64,000 nt of DNA, taken from NCBI GenBank assembly GCA_019918135.1, contig WBZZ01003147.1, positions 180,001 through 244,000 on the forward strand. Reading direction: 5' to 3'. The notes beneath the pieces were generated by a model. It had not been told where the DNA came from. It searched no databases and worked only from the letters and a program-made list of their open reading frames with translations. Each line of letters begins with the position of its first letter. Position 1 is the first letter of the stretch. Both the position numbers and the translations under genes were made by a program. The DNA comes from Paulinella micropora (taxonomy: Eukaryota > Cercozoa > Imbricatea > Euglyphida > Paulinellidae). This document shows positions 35,636 to 42,953 of this stretch, in pieces.

Positions 35636-36160
35636 ATGCCGTCCGCAGAAGCAAGTCGTAAGAATTGGGGTAAGGCTGTGGAAAGTATTAAGAGCAAAAA
35701 GCAACATAAGGTTGAAATAGCGAAAGAGAAATTAGCAAAATGTAGAAATGCTTATGTAGGTGATGATGAAGAGATGGAGGAAAAGATAAATCGTATGGCT
35801 GAAATGGGTGTTGCTAGTGATATCATTAATGGAAAAGACCAAGATGATACACCAGAAGAAAGCAGTGAGAGCGATGAAGAATGTGATTTTACCGACATTA
35901 TCGCTGAAAAGATGGCTAAGATGAAAATAAAAAGAGCGAAGGTTGAGACTAAGAGAGCGAAGAAAAAGACTATTAAGAAAACGGAGCCTGAGCCCGAGCC
36001 AGATGAGAGCGAAAGCGAAAGTGAAGAAAGTGAAGAAGAACCTGTAAAGAAAAGTAAGAGTAAAAAGTCAAGCAGTGTGAGTGTAAAAGTATATAATCAG
36101 TCTTCTGGTGCTAAGAAAGAAAAAAATAATGATATTGAAAAATGTTTCTTAAAATTTTAA
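35636..36160 (+). CDS. Low-complexity acidic/basic protein
   Basis: 174 residues: a basic helical start (RKNWGKAVESIKSKKQHKVE), an acidic middle (EESSESDEECDF), a Lys/Arg helix, then (PEPE/SESE) acidic runs and a Lys/Ser tail. Such tails often occur in virus or chromatin proteins binding DNA or chaperones. I do not recognise a family. It is convergent with nothing and lies just before the integrase promoter module. Confidence 0.6.
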   Translation: MPSAEASRKNWGKAVESIKSKKQHKVEIAKEKLAKCRNAYVGDDEEMEEKINRMAEMGVASDIINGKDQDDTPEESSESDEECDFTDIIAEKMAKMKIKRAKVETKRAKKKTIKKTEPEPEPDESESESEESEEEPVKKSKSKKSSSVSVKVYNQSSGAKKEKNNDIEKCFLKF

Positions 36161-36161
36161 T

Positions 36162-36335
36162 GATATTTATCAACTTCACTCTCATTCGCTTCGCTCATAC
36201 TCGTAATCTCAAACTTGTTTGAGATATTGATAAACATCGAACACCGATTTATTTTAAACCATAAAGAAAAAACGATGTTTTAGAATAAGAGAGATATCTG
36301 ACGATCAGTCAGATTGAGCGCAATTCTAAAATATC
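36162..36335 (+). promoter_or_regulatory. Hairpin module, copy 2 (integrase promoter, with palindrome insert)
   Basis: Stem A is GATATTTATCAA paired with TTGATAAACATC, enclosing CACTCTCATTCGCTTCGCTC and palindrome copy 5. AAAGAAAAAA and stem B (GATGTTTTAGAAT with ATTCTAAAATATC) follow. The integrase ATG abuts the last arm. Compared with the 29.2 kb copy, stem A changes G-C to T-A on both arms and keeps the same single mismatch, and extra palindromic DNA sits in both loops. Confidence 0.82.
36206..36225 (+). repeat. 20-bp palindrome, copy 5 (intergenic)
   Basis: ATCTCAAACTTGTTTGAGAT has the same architecture as the in-gene copies but with AA/TT replacing CG/CG at matched positions, and is again flanked by A on both sides. 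It is missing from the other copy of the module at 29.2 kb. Confidence 0.88.
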
Positions 36336-37202
36336 ATGGACAATAAGCACACAAATCAGCAACAACAAGAAACTCCTGAGCAAACGGAGCGAAAAGAAAA
36401 ACTTGAAGAAGCGGGCGAGATACATTACCAATCAAAGCCAACTAAATTATGGAATACAATAACCTCTCCAGAAGCGAAACCATTAAGCCAAGTTTTTATT
36501 GATTTAATGGATATGTCAAAGGTGGCTACCAAAAAAGGAAATGCTAATTATAATTTTGGTTTGGTTGCTATTGATGTTTATAGCCGTCGTGGCTGGATAG
36601 AGCCAGTAAAAAATAAAACGACTGGATATGTATTGGAAGGATTGAAAAAAATATTTACTAAAGAAGTGCCAGAAAGAATTACTTCAGACAACGGCGGTGA
36701 ATTTAAGGGACAAGTCGCTGAATACTTCAGACAAAATAATATTGAACATAGAACAGCACAGGTAGGCGACCACAGAACAATGGGGATAGTGGATAGATTT
36801 ATTAGAACGATAAGAAATGAATTGAATTTAATATGGGAGTATAATGAAAATTTTGCTTGGGTTCCGATTATTCACGAAGTTGTTGATGCTTATAATAAAA
36901 CATTTCATACTACAATACGAGCCGTGCCTATTGATGTTTATGAAAGGACTGAAAAAAACACTCAAGAAATATACAGAAATCCTTTAATTAATGAATTTCC
37001 AAAAGGAACAAGAGTAAGAAAAGAACTAGAAAGGACTATTTTTTCAAAGGGCGACAAGCAATTCAGTAAGACTATATTTAAAGTCAAAGGCCGTAAAGGC
37101 TTCAAGGTTATTCTATCAGAAGAAGACTTAGTCAGACCTAGTGAATTATTAAAAACTCATATTGATGAGCACCCGAAGAGGAAGAACCTAAGGAGCAGTT
37201 AG
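36336..37202 (+). CDS. int: Retrovirus-type (rve) integrase, tail frameshifted
   Basis: A 288-residue rve integrase. The core has Asp56 (VFIDLMD), Asp118 (RITSDNGGEF) and an acidic third position, Asp153 in MGIVDRFIRTIR, where retroviral enzymes have Glu; Asp may be normal in this clade. There is no clear N-terminal HHCC finger. After ELLKTHIDEHP the frame ends quickly in a Lys/Arg run. The next frame, from about 37175, is open to TAA at 37330 and reads acidic then IKPENIRTSKRERKAKEILD, which looks like the true C-terminus. One missing base near 37172-37176 would explain it. It integrates the viral DNA ends; promoter module copy 2 directly precedes it. Confidence 0.9.
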   Translation: MDNKHTNQQQQETPEQTERKEKLEEAGEIHYQSKPTKLWNTITSPEAKPLSQVFIDLMDMSKVATKKGNANYNFGLVAIDVYSRRGWIEPVKNKTTGYVLEGLKKIFTKEVPERITSDNGGEFKGQVAEYFRQNNIEHRTAQVGDHRTMGIVDRFIRTIRNELNLIWEYNENFAWVPIIHEVVDAYNKTFHTTIRAVPIDVYERTEKNTQEIYRNPLINEFPKGTRVRKELERTIFSKGDKQFSKTIFKVKGRKGFKVILSEEDLVRPSELLKTHIDEHPKRKNLRSS

Positions 37203-37330
37203 CGGAAAAAGTTAAAGAGATAACAAAGGAAAAGAAAAATTCTAATTTATTAAAATCATTAGAGATTAAACCGGAGAACATACGGACAAGTAAGAGAGAA
37301 AGGAAGGCTAAAGAAATATTAGACCTTTAA
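37203..37330 (+). other. Out-of-frame continuation of the integrase C-terminus
   Basis: A coding-like open frame with no start codon, one base out of register with the integrase, reading LAEKVKEITKEKKNSNLLKS and onward to a TAA at 37328-37330. Lys/Glu content matches viral genes here. Confidence 0.65.
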
Positions 37331-37872
37331 TTACGAACAAACCTTGCCTTGTAAATAGTTTTTACGACTCTGCCGAAATGAGTTACGAGATCGGCCACAT
37401 TTGACCACGACCTTGCCATTATTGCTTGAGTTCCTCCATCTTGAATCAACACAATTACGTAGTAATTCATCACCTCAGGAAGGGTGCGAAAACCCCACAA
37501 CACAACTGGAATAGAATTCGGCACTGCATTGGCATAAAATTCTGCCTCGCCAGCATTTCGGTCAATTATGACATGAAAATCATCCAACCGAACAACAGCA
37601 ACTCCACTTCCCTGTCTCCTCCCTCTTTTTTTCGCTCCTTTTTTGCTACCCCTAGGCCTTATTGAAGCTGGCATATCATCTTCAATCTGTACATCATCAA
37701 CTCCTTGTGCAAGTTCCTAATGAGACATACAATGAAAAACAAACGACAGAAAGAGTTTATTACCTCAACAGCAGGGTCTGCATCTTGTTCCCCCTCCTTT
37801 TACAAACACACATTCTCATAAAGAGGAAACATAAAGCATGCTTACTTTGTCGTCGTCTTTCTCATCTGACAT
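37327..37872 (-). CDS. Spliced accessory gene inside the virus (three exons)
   Basis: Minus-strand exons are 37872-37846 (MSDEKDDDK), 37796-37764 (EGEQDADPAVE) and 37716-37327, for 149 residues in all. Introns of 49 nt (GTAAGC...AAAAG) and 47 nt (GTAATA...CATTAG) both fall at phase 0, and all three exons join without a stop. The acidic leader is followed by a basic block (RPRGSKKGAKKRGRRQGSG), a possible nuclear signal, and a strand-rich domain (VAVVRLDDFHVIIDRNAGEA...VVLWGFRTL...MNYYVIVLIQDGG) ending ARSWSNVADLVTHFGRVVK. I do not recognise the family. Intron sizes match the 50-nt host introns at 901-950 and 2019-2068. It could be a captured host gene, a nuclear regulator expressed from the provirus, or a defence or superinfection gene. 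Its 3' end meets the integrase tail. Confidence 0.72.
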
Positions 37873-38228
37873 TGCACCTACAGCAACATAAACATCAAGG
37901 GGTTCGGTCTTTTTGCAAAAGCACTTTTTGCTTTCTGAGAAAGACCAAGAATGAGAAAAAAAGCACGAGGTTGTTTTTTTTGGTGGTGCTGAGTATTTTA
38001 AGCGAATTCACACAGGAAAAAGTGGCAACGATTGAAAATGGAAGGAAAAAATTCGCCGTGAAGGAAAAAGTGGTAATACTTGATGGCTTTTTACAAACCA
38101 GATACGAAAAAATGAGGCGGAGTGGCATTTTGAAAACACATTGAAGTTTTTACCAGAGCCTTATGTTGCGACGATGCGACGATGCGACGATGCGACGATG
38201 CGTTGTCGCATAATCGCAAAATTTCGTA
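37873..38228. promoter_or_regulatory. Divergent promoter region with iteron-like repeats
   Basis: Four copies of TGCGACGA stand head to tail at 38167-38198, then a TGCGAC/GTCGCA inverted repeat (38191-38210), ending 18 bp before the ATG at 38229. The rest is unique and A-rich on the plus strand. A plus frame at 37662-38144 overlaps the spliced gene and I do not believe it. Confidence 0.6.
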
Positions 38229-38741
38229 ATGAGTGAAAGCCTTATCACGAAGGAACAGAGAACAAAAGAAGACTGGCTGGAAATTTTTGAAGCAAGTAAA
38301 ATAGGGAAAGATAGATTGAAGAAAGATAAAATAATTACAGAAGAAAGAGTAAATAAAATTGACAGAGAAATTGATTTACTTGTTGAAAAAAAACAGCCAG
38401 ACTTGGTAAAGTTGTCCGCAATTAATGTCGTGCTCAAGAGGTTAGAAAAGGAAAACAAAATCATTGAAAAGGACAGATTGGTGAAACAAAAGAGAAGAAT
38501 TAAACAAGTAAAAAAAGAAAAAGAACTGAAAGCATTTTATAGTTGGCGGAAAGAATTCAGAAATGAATACGGACTTGCCATACAAGATAAAATTTTTGCT
38601 GGCATTGATGAAGAGGGGCTGTCATTCAATAAAGCCCTCATCAAATACCTCGCATATGACGAAGAGAACAACAAAAATGTAATGGAAGTCTCAAGTGTAA
38701 ATGATTTGTTCAATGCTGTCCGAAACAATATTCCCTTGTAG
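38229..38741 (+). CDS. Coiled-coil protein of unknown function
   Basis: 170 residues, almost all helical and highly charged: Lys/Glu coiled coil at about 10-105 (KLSAINVVLKRLEKENKIIE), then KAFYSWRKEFRNEYGLAIQD and a short C-terminal domain. I do not recognise it. It is the last gene before the right terminal repeat and its promoter holds the TGCGACGA repeats, which suggests tight control; it might act in replication or regulation (inference). Confidence 0.65.
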   Translation: MSESLITKEQRTKEDWLEIFEASKIGKDRLKKDKIITEERVNKIDREIDLLVEKKQPDLVKLSAINVVLKRLEKENKIIEKDRLVKQKRRIKQVKKEKELKAFYSWRKEFRNEYGLAIQDKIFAGIDEEGLSFNKALIKYLAYDEENNKNVMEVSSVNDLFNAVRNNIPL

Positions 38742-38960
38742 AGTAGTGGTCATAACCACTATTTGAAAAACTCCTTTTGCACATAGGAGTATAAACTAGT
38801 GTGTATTTCTATTTCAACAAAAAAGAAAAACAAAACAAAAATGGGCGAAAGCCCTCCTGCTTGCAATGAAATTTACTTATGCCATACTTGTGTGTGGCAG
38901 GTTGGAGAATTGCTTGCAATCTACGACAAGACTGCGAAAAAGGTAATTTAATGATAATAA
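38742..38960 (+). terminator. Three hairpins before the right terminal repeat
   Basis: TAGTGGT/ACCACTA (38744-38761, 4-nt loop), ACTCCT/AGGAGT (38770-38790) and GGGC-GAAA-GCCC (38843-38854, a GNRA-type loop) follow the last gene. They could end transcription, protect a 3' end, or form a structured RNA. No gene seen. Confidence 0.5.
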
Positions 38961-39051
38961 TAAGACGACGAACAGGAGAGCCGATAGAGCCGTTTCGTCG
39001 CTTAGTCTGTATGTATCCAAAAAGTGTGCCAAAGTGGCACCCTATACTACT
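38961..39051 (-). repeat. Right terminal inverted repeat, 91 bp
   Basis: This is the reverse complement of 17587-17677 without a mismatch. It ends CCCTATACTACT at the outer edge. Confidence 0.96.
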
Positions 39052-39060
39052 ATCATCATC
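39052..39060 (+). repeat. Candidate target-site duplication, right
   Basis: ATCATCATC directly follows the right terminal repeat and matches 17578-17586. Confidence 0.7.
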
Positions 39061-39206
39061 TTTAATGAAAGCGAAATTTTCTCAAATGTTTTTTATTGTA
39101 ATCTATCTGTTTGCTTCTGTTGTCTTCTGCTTTGTTCTGAATGTAGAAAAGCCGCTTGGATCACGTATTTCCTGTATATGCCGTCCTGACGTGTCAGTTG
39201 TTTCTT

Positions 39207-39498
39207 AGGTTCTTGGCAAGAAGTGTTAGCATCATATGATCAGTATGGGGTTGTCACGCTTGTTCCAAAAGGAGAGCATGGAAAATTGCTGCAGCAATCT
39301 GCACAAGCAAGGTTGTTGCTATGTATGGAAGCTTTGCTAGAAATAGAAAGGTTTTCAAATGAAGTTGCAGCACTCGGTGCTTGCAAATCATTATGTGGTT
39401 TACTTGAGACTGGGTTGCCCGTGGCTTGGATAAAGAATGCAAAGCAGGCAATGTCTGAGGAGAGGGCAGACAAACGAGCCACCTACAAGTCCCAGTGA
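39207..39498 (+). CDS. Probable host exon, unknown protein
   Basis: After an acceptor-like GTTTCTTAG the frame reads SWQEVLASYDQYGVVTLVPK, LLQQSAQARLLLCMEALLEI and ends KRATYKSQ, stop at 39498. It looks coding (helical, balanced composition) but I do not recognise it. A small exon-like segment at about 17449-17502 (EELRKLFLRGQASLP) ends in a GTATAT donor on the other side of the virus. The virus may therefore sit in an intron of one gene; the phases I tried did not prove this. Confidence 0.4.
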
Positions 39499-39939
39499 TT
39501 CAGACGAGACAAATGGGGGCACAAAAGGGAGGTGTTGGTGTTGGGAGGGATGGTGGGAGCAAGGCTTGTTTGTGTTTTGAGCTATAAACACACTTACTAC
39601 CTTGCAAGGGGGTCGCTAGACTTGCTAAGCCGCCTTGAAACCGGAAATGAGAGAAAATATGGTGGCTGGTGGCAAGGTGGGCAAAAGGGCACTGTAGGCA
39701 GCCCGACCAATTAACATAGGCAAATCGCTAGGATAGGTGCGTTGAAGGGAACTGACAGAGAAATTGTCTTTATTTGCAACTCTGACGTGGCTCGCGACTT
39801 TTGAGTTCCACAGACTAGAGTTGCCGACCGAAGCTTGAGGCGCAGTAGAACTTGTCCCTTCGTCAGCAAAAAGGAACAAGGGTTGAGGAACCCTGAGGGT
39901 TATTGGCTCACCTACAAGGCCATCACCCTCAGGGCTTCT
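39499..39939. other. Intergenic, no supported gene
   Basis: Unique sequence with only short overlapping frames on both strands. Confidence 0.5.
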
Positions 39940-42615
39940 TCAATCCTTCTTTTTCTTCTTGCCACTTTCCCACTTACTGTCCCTGTTCGGGCAGTTCAAC
40001 TGCTTGTGATCTTGTTTGCCGGGGCACGCTGAATATACATGAAGAAAACGGCAGTTGTCCCCATAAGTGCAGTCCTCCCCTTCTGCCCACGAGAAGCAAT
40101 CCTTAGGGATCTGCTTCTTTCGGCGTTGGTTTCCCTGTGCCGACTTACTACCTCCAGGGGTATAGCTCGACAAACTCAATGAGCTCCCCTGGCCTACCAT
40201 GGCAACAAGAGGCAAAGCAATAAGATATGCAGTGCCTAACTCTGTACAAAATTCCTTTGTGCCACTAGCCTAACTTTGTTCTCTGTCTTATGTTGTTGTC
40301 CAACCTCACCACAGATCTAATAACAAACACTTTTGAGTCAACAACTCAGCATAATTATCCGTAGTGTTCCCACATATCGCCACTATGTATTGTATGAAAA
40401 ACAGAGTACAGGCTGATGAGGGTGCTGAGTGCAAGTAGGAAGTAGGAAATTGTAAGCTTGGGAGTGGTCCTGTTTTCCTCTCCACGCAGTGTTTTCCCTT
40501 TGGGAGGTTCTAATTCAATTAGATTGATGGGTTCGATCCCCAACTTGATCTTCCTTAGCACTTCTTCCTTCAACTCGCCCGCCTTCGGCATATGTTGAAA
40601 CTCTTGGAAGATCTTAGTTCTTGATTGTGCTGAACCCGTGTTAGAGACGCCTAGTGCTGTGAGCAGTGTGGTAGAGTCAAGACCTAGCCTTGCTTTCAGC
40701 TGCCTCTGCCACGCGAAGACGAAGGTTTTCATTTGCTTCATTGATGTGTTTGAGCAGGGAGTCGGACGAGAACGACACCTTCTTTCCTCCCTTGAAGACC
40801 GTGCGTTGTTCAGCAGACTTCAGTTGTTCCATGAGAGCTTTCTGTTCAGCTAGGGCCTCTTCCAATGCTTCTTGTTACCCTTTTGTCTTCTCAGGGTGCT
40901 CTGACTTGTGCCTCTTGAATGGGCGGTGACGGGAAAGCTCCCCAACTTCTTCTTCTTCAAGCACCTCTTCTTCTGCTTCCCCATCTCCTGCGAGTTCCTT
41001 CTCCACAACCACTTTCAATTTGACTCTGCCTTGCCCGATCTCATCGGCCATTGACAGAACTATCTTGTTGGAAGCAGACTTGGACTCTGGAACATCTTTG
41101 AAGTATGCCACCTTGAGCTTCCTCAAACTGTCCAAAGTGTAAAGGTTGCGTAAGTGACCAGCGATTGCTCCTTTCTTTTTCTCGTCGGAATTACGCCGGT
41201 TTAATAAAATACTCTTGAAATCATTGATTGACTTTTGGAAAGCTTCCTTGGTCACGTTCGGAGTAAGAGGGATGATGGTGAAGCGGTCGTCGTCCTTTTG
41301 CGACTTGTCGGACCTCGAAAGTAAGTCTCCCTTTGCAGACAACCAACAAAACTTTTTGCTGGGGATTCTTTCTTGATGAGGCCTTCAAATTTCGCAATTT
41401 TGACGGTCTTCTTCTCTCCCTCCAGATTGATGTCGATCACAGCTTCCATGCAGTCGTACTCTTTAAAGACACCAGCGATCCTTACCGACGACGCTTTCTC
41501 TCCGAACCTTTCCCAGAGTGGAAAGCTCTCAATCTCGAACGATGCAGTAAAAGAAACAATCTCCCCTGATTTGAGCTCAACTTTCTTAGCTTGAGGCATG
41601 ACGGTACGTTAGCAACAAAAACTTCTTCCCAACTTTCAAAGACCAGTTCTGACTTGGGACAGAAAGCCAACCTGACACAATAAACACGCCGGCTTCGCTG
41701 GCGCGAGCCGGCCTGATTATAAAAGTAACGGCTCCAAATAAATTTTAACGTTGGCTAATTCTGGCCTTCAGCCGGAACTAACCGTAATTACAGCACCGAA
41801 ATCTAAAATAACAGATCTTTCCATGCGCGCGTTCATTTCGCGACAGATAAATCTATATAAATCAGGACATCTTCATCTGTGCATGACATATTAACAGCAA
41901 TACCAAAGCAGCCTGAGTACATCTTATGCAACTGTTGCCTAAAACAAAAATGAATAAACAGGACTTGACGTCGATTATGCGAGTGTTGGGAGGGGGGGGG
42001 GGGGGGGGGGGAGGCAGAATAAAAATGTATCATTTAATATTACCGCAGACTCTCGCTCTGAGCTCTTCCACCTTTTTCCAGTGCAGGAGTAGCGTTGATC
42101 TCTTCAAAATTCCACACTTCTTTGTGTTCCAACTTACTCAACTCCGTTATTTTCTCCTTTGTGATGTATTCAGTTGATCTTGACTTCTGATCCAAAGTTA
42201 TGATGACAGCAAGATCATTTCGCACACCCTCGTGATGAGGGATTTGTTTGACTGCCGAGTAAGCCATCATAAACGATTCAGCTTTGACTTGTTTTTTGCT
42301 GCCTCGTGTCACAAACTGACCAAGGCATTGCAGGAACCCTTGATGCATCTTGGCGTACCTTTCAGACCATGGTTCTGCTGCGCTTCTGCTATCTAGTAAA
42401 TGAACCAAGGCGTTGTAACATTCGAGTTTCTCTGCGGATGATGCAAGACATTCAAACGTCTTGATGTTTGTGACTTCCCCGCTGAGATGTTCGCTATTCT
42501 TGACAACGCTTGCATTCAGCTTCTGTAAGTCCACAGAGAGCTTGGTATTGACTGGTTTCATTATATCGTCTAAAGCGTTTTTCATCTGTACTATTTTTTC
42601 ATCCCACTGCGCCAA
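39940..42615 (-). pseudogene. Gag-like block ending in a CCCH zinc finger (DIRS/Ngaro-like?)
   Basis: Minus-strand coding segments in order: 42615-42040 (MAQWDEKIVQMKNALDDI..., helical), a gap with a (C)n run and possible intron, 41599-40875 with a frameshift near 41340 (PQAKKVELKSGEIVSF... then DRFTIIPLTPNVTKEA... ending acidic EEEVLEEEEV), 40865-40355 with a frameshift near 40685 (coiled coil ALMEQLKSAEQRTVFKGGKK; C-terminal hydrophobic helix YFLLALSTLISLYSVF), and 40215-39940 with the finger C-x8-C-x5-C-x3-H (CFSWAEGEDCTYGDNCRFLH) followed by a Cys/His cluster. A CCCH finger followed by Cys/His residues is common at the end of ORF1 in DIRS/Ngaro-type elements. No recombinase or RT is visible next to it. 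Whether these are one or several genes is unresolved. Confidence 0.45.
41687..41713. repeat. Short GC-rich inverted repeat
   Basis: GCCGGCT (41688-41694) pairs with AGCCGGC (41706-41712), upstream of the minus-strand frame starting at 41599. It may be part of its promoter or of a repeat end. Confidence 0.5.
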
Positions 42616-42654
42616 CCAGTCAGATTTCCAACAAGGAAGTGTATGCTCCTATAA

Positions 42655-42953
42655 AGGAGGAAATCTGTAGTGCTCCTCTCCTCCTTCTTCTCTTCTCCCC
42701 TCTCCTCCTCTCTGTCCTACTCCTCCCTTTGTTTCTCTTCCTTTGTCTGTTCGTACGTCTTCTTCTTCTTCTTCTTCTTCTTCTTCTTCTTCTTCTTCTT
42801 CTTCTTCTTCTTCTTCTTCTTCTCCTCCTCCTCCTCCTCCTCCTCCTTCTTCTACTCCTTCTTCTTCTTCTTCTTCTTCTTCTTCTTCTTCTTCTTCTTC
42901 TTCTTCTTCTTCTTCTTCTTCTTCTTCTTCTTCTTCTTTTTCTTTTTCTGCAG
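42655..42953 (+). repeat. (TTC)n / (TCC)n tract ending at a splice acceptor
   Basis: About 300 bp of pyrimidine repeat ends TTTTTCTGCAG at 42953, followed by coding-like plus-strand sequence. It probably fills an intron of the gene that follows. Confidence 0.8.

Larger units (their letters stand above)
17587..39051. mobile_element. Complete endogenous Polinton-like virus / Maverick
   Basis: The unit is bounded by perfect 91-bp inverted repeats and a flanking direct repeat. It carries the full Polinton-type set: protein-primed PolB, double-jelly-roll-type major capsid candidate, minor capsid candidate, adenain-like protease, FtsK/HerA ATPase and rve integrase. Morphogenesis genes lie in one minus-strand block, with replication and integration genes near the ends on plus. 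Its A+T-rich, tightly packed sequence contrasts with the host DNA. Integrase plus adenain protease fits Maverick/Polinton, mavirus-type virophages and some PLVs; the capsid sequence looked closest to PLVs, from memory only. All core frames are open apart from the fibre TGA and the integrase tail, so it could be recent and perhaps functional. Confidence 0.93.

Noticed and set aside
37165-37180. Programmed frameshift in the integrase
   Set aside because: No X-XXY-YYZ slippery site is present; a one-base deletion explains it more simply.
37662-38144. 160-codon plus frame antisense to the spliced gene
   Set aside because: It covers exons and introns of the spliced gene on the other strand and has biased, unstructured composition.
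17587-39051. Classification as a giant-virus fragment
   Set aside because: The matching terminal repeats, total size and compact gene set define a complete small virus, not a piece of a larger genome.
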